Source: Penelope pileata
Lineage: Eukaryota > Chordata > Aves > Galliformes > Cracidae
Direction of reading: 5' to 3'
DNA: 64,000 nt
Assembly: GCA_013396635.1 (NCBI GenBank)
Contig: WBMW01003134.1
Coordinates: 62,001 to 126,000 of the forward strand
Each line of letters begins with the position of its first letter. Positions within the stretch are counted from its first letter, which is position 1. The position numbers and the translations under genes were made by a program. The notes below the pieces were generated by a model. It made no database searches and was not told where the DNA came from. It was given only the letters and a program-made list of their open reading frames with translations. Below, piece after piece: positions 42,633 to 54,600 of the stretch.

Positions 42633-45600
42633 CTGGAGAAGGAGGAAGAAAGTTGAACTTAATTAAAAAGTACTGTGTATTTAGGGCTATACTTTCAAAA
42701 ATACCAGTCTGTAAGACAGCAAAATGTTAAATATCTAATGAAAGTGACTTGGCGGTGGCCTCTAGTATATTGCTATATCTTATTTGAATTTTTGCATGAA
42801 AGAGATAATTGCTTTTCACATATTCTCACCTAGGACTAATTTATTCTCATTAAGTTTCTCATACATCTCATACATTTCTCATTAAGTTTCTCATACAGAG
42901 CTAGGCAGTCTCTCATGAGTTAGTTGTATGTGCATGTTCTTATTCCTGGCCTTCATTATGCAAGCAACTTACTTTGGGCATCCTAGAAACTTTCATTTCT
43001 ATCCTGCCCTGTCACTCCAAAGAGGGAGACCACAACCTCCCTGTGGCTGCCCCCTAAGCTGTGTGTATAGTTGAAAAATAAAAAAAAAAAATCCAAGCTT
43101 TGTATACATCTTGTAATATACAGCTGAGAGAACTGAAATGCTGTAGTTTTACTATGTACTGTTTATTAGGGTAAATTCCTAATGTATGTGGTTTTATCAG
43201 CATCAGTCTTGCATGAAAATTTGGATGCAGTTACAGGAGGAAAAAACTAAGAGAAGATGAAGGGCTGAAACCTGGCGTATTCTTACAAACAGTAGGTAAT
43301 TCTCTGTCTTGATTATATTTGTAACAATTTGTAAATTTGAGAAAAGCCCTACGGCAGTTTCTTAGCACAGATGATCCAAGCTGAAGGCTTGGCATTTCTT
43401 TCTTTTTTTGTTCATTTATTTTAATTTGACGTTTGTCTGATTGGGTAGCGTTTCCCATAAAACTGCAACAGAATGATTCTTACAGCCTTGAAGTTGGCTG
43501 GAAACCCTAAGCCGTGTAAGAGATAAAAATGTGTTTTTACTGTAGGTGAAGGAACTGTTATGTGTTCTATTGGAGAGTAGGAGTTTGAGATGGTCAGCTC
43601 TGCTGAGGGTACCTCGGGCCTTCTGTGCTGAAGTTAAGATTACTGCTGATTGCATTCCTCATGTGAAAATAGTATGTTAGGTTTGTTACAAGTGAATGCT
43701 TTACTGCCTTTGAGGAAAAAGTCTCGTTGCAATTGGATATGATTTGTCTTTCGTGCATCTTCTTCATTCCACAGAACATGAAAAATTCTGGGCTATGTTC
43801 TACCGAGATGCTCTGGATTTACACCAGATGGAGACTGCCATGGTAAGGAACTTCTGGAGATTTACACGGGTGAGAGTAAGGCTTAACTGCGTGTGGTTGC
43901 TTTGACTTTTAAAGCAGGCAGTGGATTGGTACCTTTCTGAAATACTGGAACTGGGAATGTTAGCTTCAAGAAAGGCTGAAGGAACATGTTGTTCCTTCTA
44001 TTTGAAGTATCTACTCAGCTTCGTTTGTAAGTGTGCGTTTCAGGATAATCCAAGTACTTCTCTTTCTAATGACTCAATTTGAAAAACTGAAATAGACTAC
44101 ATTTTCAGTTGCCTTTTCTGTCCAAAACAAACAAAAAACACATTTACCTGAAGCCTAAAATTCTTGTCAAATTGTTTACCTATTTATGAGGTGATTTTGT
44201 AAGACAAATTCATCTGGGAATGCCTGACAGACAGGCTGTGTCAGACCAGAGGACACCCAGGACAGTATCCTTCTCTCTGACGATCAGCAGCTCGTTAGGA
44301 AAAGTTTAGAGAGAATGGCAAACGTGCAGTGATGCATGGTGTGGTCTCAGCATAGCTCCCAGCATCTAAAAATATGAAATTTAATGACTTTGGATATTAT
44401 GATCTTTGTACTCTGTGTGTTTTGTTTCATGCTTCTTTCCCTTTTGTATCTAAAGCTCTGTACGACATCCTGCAGGCATCCACATCTTCTGTGACAGTAA
44501 CCTCCAAAGCTGACTCAGATGTTTTGTGAAAAATGAATTTCTTCTTGTTTTTGTTAAGCATCTCATCTAATATGTTCATTTGAGACCTCCAGCTTGTTTC
44601 ATGAGACAATCTAGGGAGTGGGGTTCTACCCGTCTATCTTTCCTGTTTTTGGTTTTTTTCCCCCTCAATCACTTAAACTGTAATTTGATTGCTATTTCTA
44701 GCTTGATCAGCACCTGCAAATCCTCACAACTGATTTTTTTTTCCCTGTTCTGTTTTCATTTAGCAACAGTGGGGCGGCTGCAGGGTGGCTCAGTGGGGAT
44801 CTGACCAGATTAAAGACAATCTAACAAAATGTTTGTTTTCTATATGACAGTTTTCTGACTTGCCTGACTGTGTGATAAGTCACTGTGCCAATGTACTGTA
44901 GGAGTTCTCACTCCTGGGGTGGGAGCAAGCAGGGACTGTCCAAGTTGTTGTTGCATCTGTACCAAGCAGTTGTCACGCTGTGCCCTGTGCTGCACTCTGC
45001 AGTTTAGCAGTTTGGTTTCAGTTCCACTGTTCTAAGTAATTTCTCAGCAGCAGCAGCAAGCTTGGTCACTTCATACATTTTCTAAGTTGCAGTTCAGCTG
45101 AGTTCCTTAATACCACAGGTCCTGGTGCAGGTTTCTGTGGGACTTTGTGGACTTACCTTCTTCGCTGGTGGCAGCTGTGTGTGTATTTTTACTTTATTAT
45201 CCTACCATGTAAATAGATAACATTGTGTTACCCCAGGAATATCTAGTTCCTTCAGAAGCTGTAAGGAAATGTGGTTGTTTCAAACGTGGCGAGTTCTGGG
45301 GAGGTCTGGCTAGACTCAACTTTTTCCTGGACTCAACTTTTTGTACTTACAGTTAAGTTCAATCATACTTTACCAGTTTAAAGATTTTGGAAAGAGTGCC
45401 CTGGCCCTCATGATAGGATCCCTTATGTCCCTTGTGAGCAGATTTATGCTCATAGAATTTTCCACTTCCTCCGTATCCTGGCTTGTGTCCTTCACCGCCC
45501 TGCAAAGAAAGATTTTCGTATATATTGTGAACCGATATGTTCAAATTAGCACATATTCACATTGTAATCTTTCTTTGTCATCGCTGAAACATATTACTTA

Positions 45601-48600
45601 AATAGGAATAAAATAATCTTTTAAGCAATAAGCAAGGATGAAGGAAAGCATTAGGAGATATGTCGGTATGCTTCTATCTGCGGGAAACACCGATCATCTG
45701 CAAAAGAAGAATTAATAATCAAAAATGGATGCTCAGGATGTTAACCTGCATGACAAAACTTAAAAAAATTAGATTTTACAAGTGCTGGGATGGATATAAC
45801 GCATCAAGGAAATTGGCGTTCTATTGGCAGTGAAAGAAATGTGTAACAGCTTTTGAAGGCTTTTTGATTTTTTTAGTTTAAAATGTATGTGCTCCTCTCA
45901 TTATGAAAGCAAACCTGTGGTAGAGAAGTAGAATGTAATTAGCTGCAATAAGTGCAGGAAGAGCTTGTCTAATAACTGCTTGGGCCGGTCTCTTCTCACT
46001 GAAAGGGGTTGCAAGGAAAGGTGAGACAAAATATTTGGGTTAGTGGCAGTGTTAGTCCTGTAGGGCTGGCTGCCTGAGAGCGGTGGAACTGGGGGACAGG
46101 GCCCCCTCTTGTCCCAGCCCACCCTCCCTCCTTCTCCTTCCCGTGGGAAGAGCAATGCAGCAGTGAGTCCTCCAGCAGGCCTTAAGAGGAGAGCTTTGCC
46201 ATGCAGTGGATTTTGCTCCCTTTGTGCTAAAGCAAAAGAACGTTTTGCTGCAGGGCTGTCAGTTTGCTGGATGAGAGCGAGCGACATGATTACCGCTTGA
46301 AAGTGCTGTGGGAGGAGGGAGGAAAGTAGAGCAGGAAAAGCAAAACAGCAAAACTGAGACAAAACAGAATTATGACGTTGCTGCAGCAGCTTGAGGCAGT
46401 GGAGCAAGGTATGCTTTGGCCTGGTAAATAAAATGGCTGTTACTGAAAGCACATTTATCACCTACCCAGCTAAATCTGGTGAGGGACAGTCCTCTTCCCT
46501 GCACATGGAAGAAACAGAAACAGTGACATGGTGATCACTATGGAACATAGGGTCTGGGTGTAAGGTACACAGAAGGTGAGGAAAATGCAGTGAAAAACAA
46601 TGAAAAACTGGCCAGATAATGAAGTGTCAGTCGGAAACAGCAGTGTGTACAGCCATTCCATGAAAAAAAAAAGCAAAGATCTTCATCAAAATCACAAGAG
46701 CTTCCTTTGCTAACCATGGTTTGTCAGCATCGTGGACTTTGGGAGCCATGGGAGCTTAGTCAGTGGAAGGGCAGTCCCTGGAGGGTGAACCTTTGCTCAG
46801 ACATCATATCCCTATGTTACATTATGCATATTACGTGAAGCGCTCGCAACAAATTTCGGTATGAAGACCCCAATGCATGGTTTTAATTTAGGTGTCATGC
46901 AACCAGTTGGGAAATGCATGGGGAAGAGAACCATGGCTTTTCTTAGTCCCTGCCTTTAGATATTCCCAAAGGCAACTCCTGATTTTCATTTAATGTGGTT
47001 AAAGAAAAGGAACGAGGCAGTTGAATTGTGGTGTAAATGAGCCCCCAAAGACTCATGGGCACCGCCAGAGCCCCTGTCAGCTCTTACCTTTGCTTGCATT
47101 GGAGGAGGAGTACGGGGTGAGACCTAAAATCCAACAAAGAAGAGTTATAAAGCCAAGGCAACAATAAATGTAGATAATCATCATGCCTTTTGCAAATTGT
47201 CCATGAGTTACAGGGCCTTATGGTTAGTTATTAATTTAATTCTTTATTGCCTCGTGAACATTTTTTGTCTCTTTTTAAACAAAAGGCATGCACAAATACA
47301 CGCATTGCCAAAGACACCGGCACAAACCCTGTAAATGATGAAACTGCATAATTATAACAACTGTTATTGAAACTTGGCTGTGCTAATTGAGGGTTCACCC
47401 ACTTTTTTGTGGCATTTCGGCATTGTTTGTGTTTCCAGGTGAAATTACATTTGTGTCTAATCTCATGGTTAGCTCAAAGGCATGGAAGAATTCATCGCTA
47501 AAGGGTAGTAATGACTGTGGGATATGTGGTTACTGACAGATCCTAAGGAAAACACGTCACTGTAGCTCATAACAAGAAGAGGGGGAACTTACAATGTTCT
47601 TGAAGAAGTGGACTACAGGGTTGTCATCACCAGGCCGGCCGTGCTGAGACCTCTGGGGGATGGACCCTACGTGGCTGGCCCTGGCTGCGTGTATATCCTG
47701 CAAGGCACAACAGGCAGAGCGCCAGTCAGCAGGGGAAGGAGCTGGCTTTGGGGAAGAGTTGCCTCATGGGAGGGAAAGGAGGGGAGGGAGTGCCTCGGAA
47801 ATCTGCAGAGATTGCAATCAAAAGTTGTCAGTGCTGCAAAGGAACAATTTGTTGGTACAATGACGAATACGCATATGTGGTGCATACGTATATGTATAGG
47901 TGTACGTGCTTTGAACAACATTGCAGCCCAGCGTGGAACTAGATCTGCTACGGGGCAGTTCTGAGAGCAGACGCTTCAAAATTTTCCTTCCTTCTAAGTA
48001 GGACCATGGAATGTAATTTTAGAAATAAAACCTGAGAAAAATTTTAAGCTGGATCATTCTCCATGCAAGAGCGGGAATGGATTGTGTCTCATTTTCTCCG
48101 TTGTCAGAGACCATGTAGCATCGGTGAATTGCAAGAGCAACTTCTTTGGATTGAAGGGATCAAATGAAACTGACAGTATTTCTATTTTCAGTGATGCTCC
48201 TGTAGCAATGCAGAAAAGTGCAGTACATGAGGGCAAAAGGACACAGATAACATCGTGAGTGAGTACCTCGACAGGTGCTGAGAGCACGACGCAGCTGATG
48301 CGGTGAAAATAACGGCAAAAATTGTGTGTACTTACTGCTCTATGGAGGCAGTAGGGCTGAGTTTAAAAAAGGAATCGGCACCAGTGACTGACCCGAATTA
48401 CAAACATCTGTCTGTCATTGCCAACGTCGAGGCACAGTGCTCCACTCTCAGCACAGCGGATCCCGGGTGTGTGCTACAGGGAACGGGGAAGGCAGGAGAG
48501 GATGAAAATGACTATAGCACCACAATGGGTCTCTTAGGATCACGAATTCTTGCAAATGCAATGATAGTGTAAGCGTCACAGGGATGCTAAAGATCTCGTT

Positions 48601-51600
48601 GTCCTCTAAACAGAAATAGAAATCTGTGCTGGGAAAGCATAAGCACTTCCAAACTGAATGAACATTTGACTACGGAACAGAATGAGTAGTTACTTAGAAT
48701 ATACTTTGCTTTCATCACGTACAGAAAAGCACTGGTCAGCTTGCTAGGGAAAGAATGTTGTCGTGTTGCTGGAAAGGGGCTCCCAGCTCATGAGCGGTGC
48801 TGTGGTGAGGAGGAGGGAGCCAGTAAGGTACCAACACGTGCTTAGAGCAAGTTACCTCTGCCTTGTTTCCTTTTAGGTCTACAATTGAAGAAAACATTGA
48901 AATATCTTTATCATTAAGTGTTCTGTGTTCTGTTACACTTTGTCTCCAGCAGTGTTCCAGATCCCAATGCCTTGACAGCGGGTTGCTCTCTGGCCATGGA
49001 GCTCTACCAGGACACAAAGCAGGACAACATGAGATGCGAGTGGATGTAGCCTGCGGTTCTGCCGTGGCCTATGGATTGCCACCAGGCACAGAGAAAAGCA
49101 GGGATAACACTGTTTTACAGTTTAGTGGAGGCTGAGTTTCCTGAATTCAGCGTTCTGATCAATTCTTAGGTGCTAATAATTGAACTTACTGGAAATTGTT
49201 ATTAAGTAGTAAATACAAACGTTCATGGATCTGCGGTGCCAGATGTTGGAACAGTCCTTGCTTGGGTCCCCTTTTAAAATGCGTCAGGCAGTAGCAAATC
49301 TGAACCCATTTTTGAGGGTAAGGATGGTTCTGTATGCATTTGAGACAATGTTTCCCAGTGTTATAAGTAACATGCTTTTCATCGATGTGATCAGCAAGCT
49401 TTATCTGAGGGCAGAGTCTTCCAAGGTTCTCAATCTGTGGTATGTTCCTCATTCACGTATAAGCTGTTGGACTTATTCCTCCACCTGTAGTGTGTTCTTT
49501 CAATGTTTGCAGCCCTAAAGGGGAGAGGGGAAAATCCAGTGTTTTTTTTTTTTTTTTTTTCCTGAGATTGCTCACATCCGGGATCTAGAGAAGTCATTTC
49601 CTTCTGAAGAGCAGCAACTGATATCTATAGGTATTAAAAATCAAATTAGAATGGATTCAGGCAATTGCAGCATTTTCCTGACTTTCAGCCGTTAGAGCAT
49701 TGCCAATGAAAAGTAGACTTGGCCATGTATTATAAAATGCACTCGCAAAGGTCAAGGAGGTCCTGAATCCAGACCTCCTGGGTACTGCTGGTGGATTCTG
49801 AGACAGAGGTTCCCCGGTGCCCGTGTAACTTCTGGGGCAGCTGGACAGTTCGTAGTGAACTGCAGTCTGTCCTGCCAAAAACCATACAGGACAGAGGAGA
49901 ACACTCCTCTTCCGACTGCTTTGTTTGACAGCTAAGTCAGCTTGGCTCTGTATGTCCATAAAAAGCCATAAAGGAAAGATCCCTCAATCTGAATAATCTT
50001 AATGGACAGTATGTGCTGATGCTGGAAACTTGGGCTGTGTCGGGGAGATCTGATGGCACACAGTTTGCAACTTCATTGTGGAATTAAGGATTAATGATGT
50101 AAATACGAACACTTAATTGTGTGTCAGATACCCCCAGATACAGTTACTCTGTAACTGGGGGTGATGCAGTATTGGGGTGCTTTGCAGCTCTGTCTCATTG
50201 TGTACTGGGAAGCTGCATTGTTGTACTATGTACTGTGTACATATGTACTATCATGTACATATTAACTATGCCAACTATGCCATAGGAGTTGGCCACTAAG
50301 ACAAGCATGAAAAAGCCTTCAGCGCAGTGCAAAGACAAGTAGTAAGTATTTTACCAGGAGCTGTACATCGTTAGTCCGTTCCTTGTTGCCCAGGCATTTT
50401 CACATCAATTTAATCAAATGTACTGGCGCAGTCTGCACTGACATCTCGAGAGAGCAGTTTGGGCGTGTGTGCAAATTGCCATTTCTCTCCCAGTAACCAG
50501 AATCCGCGTCCAGTTCAGCATGTGCTCCAGTTGGGCTTGTCTGCAGGGTTATTCCTTTTCCAATTGCGGTGAAGATACCTGAGGAAATGCTCTTCATTTT
50601 TGGGATACAGCAGACCTAACCAATTCTCTGGGTGTTTTCCACGGCACTCTGTCATGGCTCAGGGGTGCTGTTGCTGCACTGTAGCTCTACAGAGATCAGC
50701 GGGAGGGACACTGGGATTTTTGATAAACGGAGCGGGGGCCTTTTGGCTTCAACATTTGGATGCTGGGTTTGATGATCCTGCTTTGTGATGCATTCATCTA
50801 ACTTGAGAGAGGTAGGATTTGGGAGATGAAACTCACTTCCATTTAAAACAATCGCAGTTCGGTATCTCCGTGCCCCACATGGCTCTGCCATCAGATGGGA
50901 TGGTGAGGGTAAGAATGTGGCTAAGCAATAGCAAGCGTTTAGTGATACTGAGATCCCATGAAACACACCTCTGACTTTGCTTGGTTTAGACGTGGTACGC
51001 TAGATCTTGCAACTCATAAGGGGGATTTTACAATGCACGTTATAAGCTCTAAAACCTCTTGTTCCCCGTAAGAGGATCGCTTATGGATAGTGACTGCACG
51101 TGCACGTAAAGACAAACTTAGAGCTTCTAATTCCCCACCAGTAGATAATATCTATTAGTGACAACAGTAGCATTCAGGTGTTTTAGTCCTGCAGAACTGA
51201 ATTTGTAGCTGTTCAGGTTCCTATCAGTGTCATTAATTAAAACATACTTTTGTTGCCTGTTTTAGGATTTGGAATGAAGATCTAAAGAACATCACATGTG
51301 CAATGGCAAAGTCAGGATGCACACGAAACAGGAAAACAGCTGATGTAAAATCAAACCCAGCACACGTTTTTGACATGGGAAAGAATGAAAAACAATGGAC
51401 GTTCTTCATGGGGTCAGTGGGTTTCGTGGTTTTCAATGGTTTATCTTCACAAAAGTCACTGTGTGTGAATAATAAATCGTAAATATCCACAAATCAAAAA
51501 TGGGTAGAGATATAATGAGTACATTTAGATTGCTGTGTAAAACCAAACTGTTCGCTTCGTGCAGGTTGTGGAAGTGATGCTTCACTCCACTAAGAAATTT

Positions 51601-54600
51601 GCAGCAGTGCTGGTAGAATAAAACCAGCCTTTTAGCATTAAGTGTTCCAGAACAGTCTTCTTGGTGGGGATGGAGAGATGCATCCTTTCAGTGACTGTGT
51701 ACACTTTTTTTCTTTTACACAAGAGGAAATTTATTATTTAGTTTGAGTAGGGCAATCATGGGAAAACTGACAAGGGTTTTTATATGGAATTTGCTTCATC
51801 TCGGGGTTCAGAGGTGTTTGGATGCAGTGTTTCCCCTTAGTGTTCCTCAGCGTAGCTGATGCATTTTCTTCCAGGCTGTTCACAACTTACGGACCCGTTG
51901 CGGTACATGATGGGAATGCTGACTGCTTCCCTCCATGCTGATCCAAAGGTGACATTATAAATGTTTTATAGAAATGCTTATCTAACTCAGCAAGCTTTTC
52001 TAATCACTTCAGAAAGGATGAACCACATATCCTTGTAATGGTACTGTAAATTTTTAACAAATGAAGACAGAAACAAAATGCCTTGCTCAAAGGCATAGAG
52101 CAGATATTGGTAATAAGAGAGATTGAGAGTCCAGGGGATTGTGGTTTCCAGCCTTGTGCTGCGCTCAGGAATACGCTCTTTTGCCTTGAAATAGGCAGTG
52201 AACAGAAAGAGGAGCAGAAAGATGGGACCGAAAAACACCGGAGGAATGAACAGCAATGACTGAAGAGTAAGAAACCTGAAGATAGTGCAGAGCCAGCATG
52301 AAGGAGGAAGCACTGGAGAACACTCCATCGGGAGAGGAAAGTGAGCACTGGTAATTCAGATCCCTGTTTCCCCAAAACCCTCTTACTCATTAGGGCCTTG
52401 ATGATTGTGGTTCACAAATTAGCAGGTGACAGCAAAGAATCATTGAGGAAAAATCAAGAATCTTAACAGTGTTTCAGGATAATGATGTTTTATGACAGAT
52501 CCTGAGTGAGAGAATGGTGCTGTCATACCTCTGGTGTTTATTTTATGTCACTTTTCTGAAGCATTTTTCTGCTTAGCATTAGTCATTGGATTCAAATGTT
52601 TTTCGTGATTGATAGAGGCTCTTCATCTGCTTGGGCGCAGTCTCTGGTGCGTTTTCAGTATTGTCCTCGGCTGTTTTTATCAAGTTGGTTATCAGTCAGG
52701 CGGCAGGAATGAAACCTTGTGGCAACAACCCCCATACTGAGACCCAGTGTTAGTCTTCCGTGAGAACAATCACAGAATCAGAGAATGGCCTGAGTTGGAA
52801 GGGACCCCAAGGATCATCAGGTTCCAACCTCCCTGCCACAGGCAGGGCCACCAACCTCCAGATCTGGTACTAGATCAGGTTGCCCGGGACCCCATCCAAC
52901 CTGGCCTTGAACACCTCCAGGGTCGGGGTATCCACAACCTGTCTGAGCAGCCTGTACCAGCACCTCACCACTCTCTTGGTAAAGAACTCCCCCCTGATGT
53001 CTAATCTAAACCTTCCCTCCTTCAGCTTAAAACCATTCCCCCTTGTCCTGTCACTGTCTATCCTTGTGAAAAGTTGATCACTCCAACAGAAGAGATTTTG
53101 GACAGCGGGGATTTGCAGGGTAGTTTCCAGGTAGCTTCTGCCACCAGCAAACTTCACAGCCTTATGGACTTAAACGTGCATGGCCAAGATGTGGAAGGCA
53201 CCACAGAATAATATTTACAGTGATAAATTTCTACTGACAGACTGTGTGTTTGGCCCAGAGCTGCTGGTGCTGCTGCAGCAAAAGAACGTAACGTTGTGGC
53301 TATGGATATTAGCAAGAAAGCAGAAATATGTAAAAACTTTAAGACCTGATGTCCAGTATCTACTTATAGTCAAGAAGCTATCATAAAAAAGATGAGCATT
53401 TTTTTTGGAAAACAAAACTATAACTACCACTATATAGCTGCTGGCCAGAAAAAAAAAAGCTAAGGAAAAAATTACAGCCCTGAGTGGTAAAAATGGGGCT
53501 GTGCTACCACCTTGATTTCTTGAAATACACATTTCATCTCTCAGGTTGCTAACACGACAGTAACATCTGCCTTCCCCCCTCCCTAAAGCCTTACACTGTT
53601 TTATCAGTTCTCTTATTTGAAGGCAGTGGCCAAATTCTGTTTCTGTTCTGCCTACAATAAGTAAAAAAAAAATGACAAGCCAAGCTCACCTGCAGGTTGT
53701 TACATGTGTTATTGCTGCTATCAGCATGACTGGAGGGGAGAATATAATAGCAGGGAAGGAGACTTGGCTGTTACAAATCATTACACATGGCACTGTTAAC
53801 AGCTTATTTCTTTGAAACAAATACTATTAGAAGTAAAATTTCCCATCATGTAGTCACTATAAAATGGAAGGGGAGGAAAAAAAGGCGCAAAACCCCTGAA
53901 GCTTTTACAGTCCCCAAGGCACGTTAGCCATATGAAATGTCAGAAATGAAAAAGTAATGTGTTACGAATGAAGAGTAAAAACAGAGCTATGGATCGCTCT
54001 GGGTCTCCAGCAGAAATTCAGCTTGCTCCTTAACTTTTTTTTTTAATTAATTATTTCAGGTGAGTCCAGTAAGAGCCTCTAAAAATGGTGGCGAAGGACT
54101 GTGTGTAGCTCAGAAATGGAACCCGGTAACTTTATGGCGAAACGATGAGCTGCACACGCCTGGCTGATGACACATTGCTGACAACGTGATGGCGGTGGTA
54201 CAAAATAAGGTCAGAACAAACCATTCACTTCTTTCTCAGTTTTCTGTTAGGGAGTATTTACTTCTTTGCAATCTCAAAATCGCTGAAGTACTAAAGCCGC
54301 TGATTTTGGCACTCTAGGATGGAAAGCGCTAAGGATAACGGCTCATTGTTTGTGAGGGGCCGAGCTTAAAATATGATAGAAGAAAAACAATGTAATGGAT
54401 TTAAATATAAAGCAATTTATTTAGAAATGTTTTGGCTCAGCTGCAGAGAAGAGAGTAAACATAGCAAGAAAGATGCAACATGAGGTAGAGAAAAGCTTTA
54501 TGCCAAACTCTGAACGCGTTCACGGGAGCTGCGTGCGAGTGCCGGGTCTCCTCCCTGCCCTTCCCCCTTGTTGGAACACCACCACCATTCCCCTCCTGAG

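Larger units (their letters stand above)
42633..47592 (-). other. MBP introns among the 3' exons
   Basis: Introns 45373-42633, 46465-45500, 47087-46499 and 47592-47124 (minus-strand order within each). They contain a 32-bp tandem duplication (42844-42897), an old repeat near 44236-44350, and a GC-rich patch at 46000-46340 that keeps a 186-codon minus frame open (45901-46461), out of frame with the adjacent exon. No other exon recognised. Confidence -1.

Noticed and set aside
50220..50280. Palindrome-rich gtactatgtactgtgtacatatgtac stretch
   Set aside because: Looks like a diverged simple repeat; no stem-loop with a meaningful flanking context or RNA family match.
52747..53157. Open frames with REWPELEGTPRIIRFQPPC-like translations, also at 57049 and 566
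   Set aside because: These are translations of the CR1 3' region on the antisense strand; the same phrase recurs at each CR1 copy.
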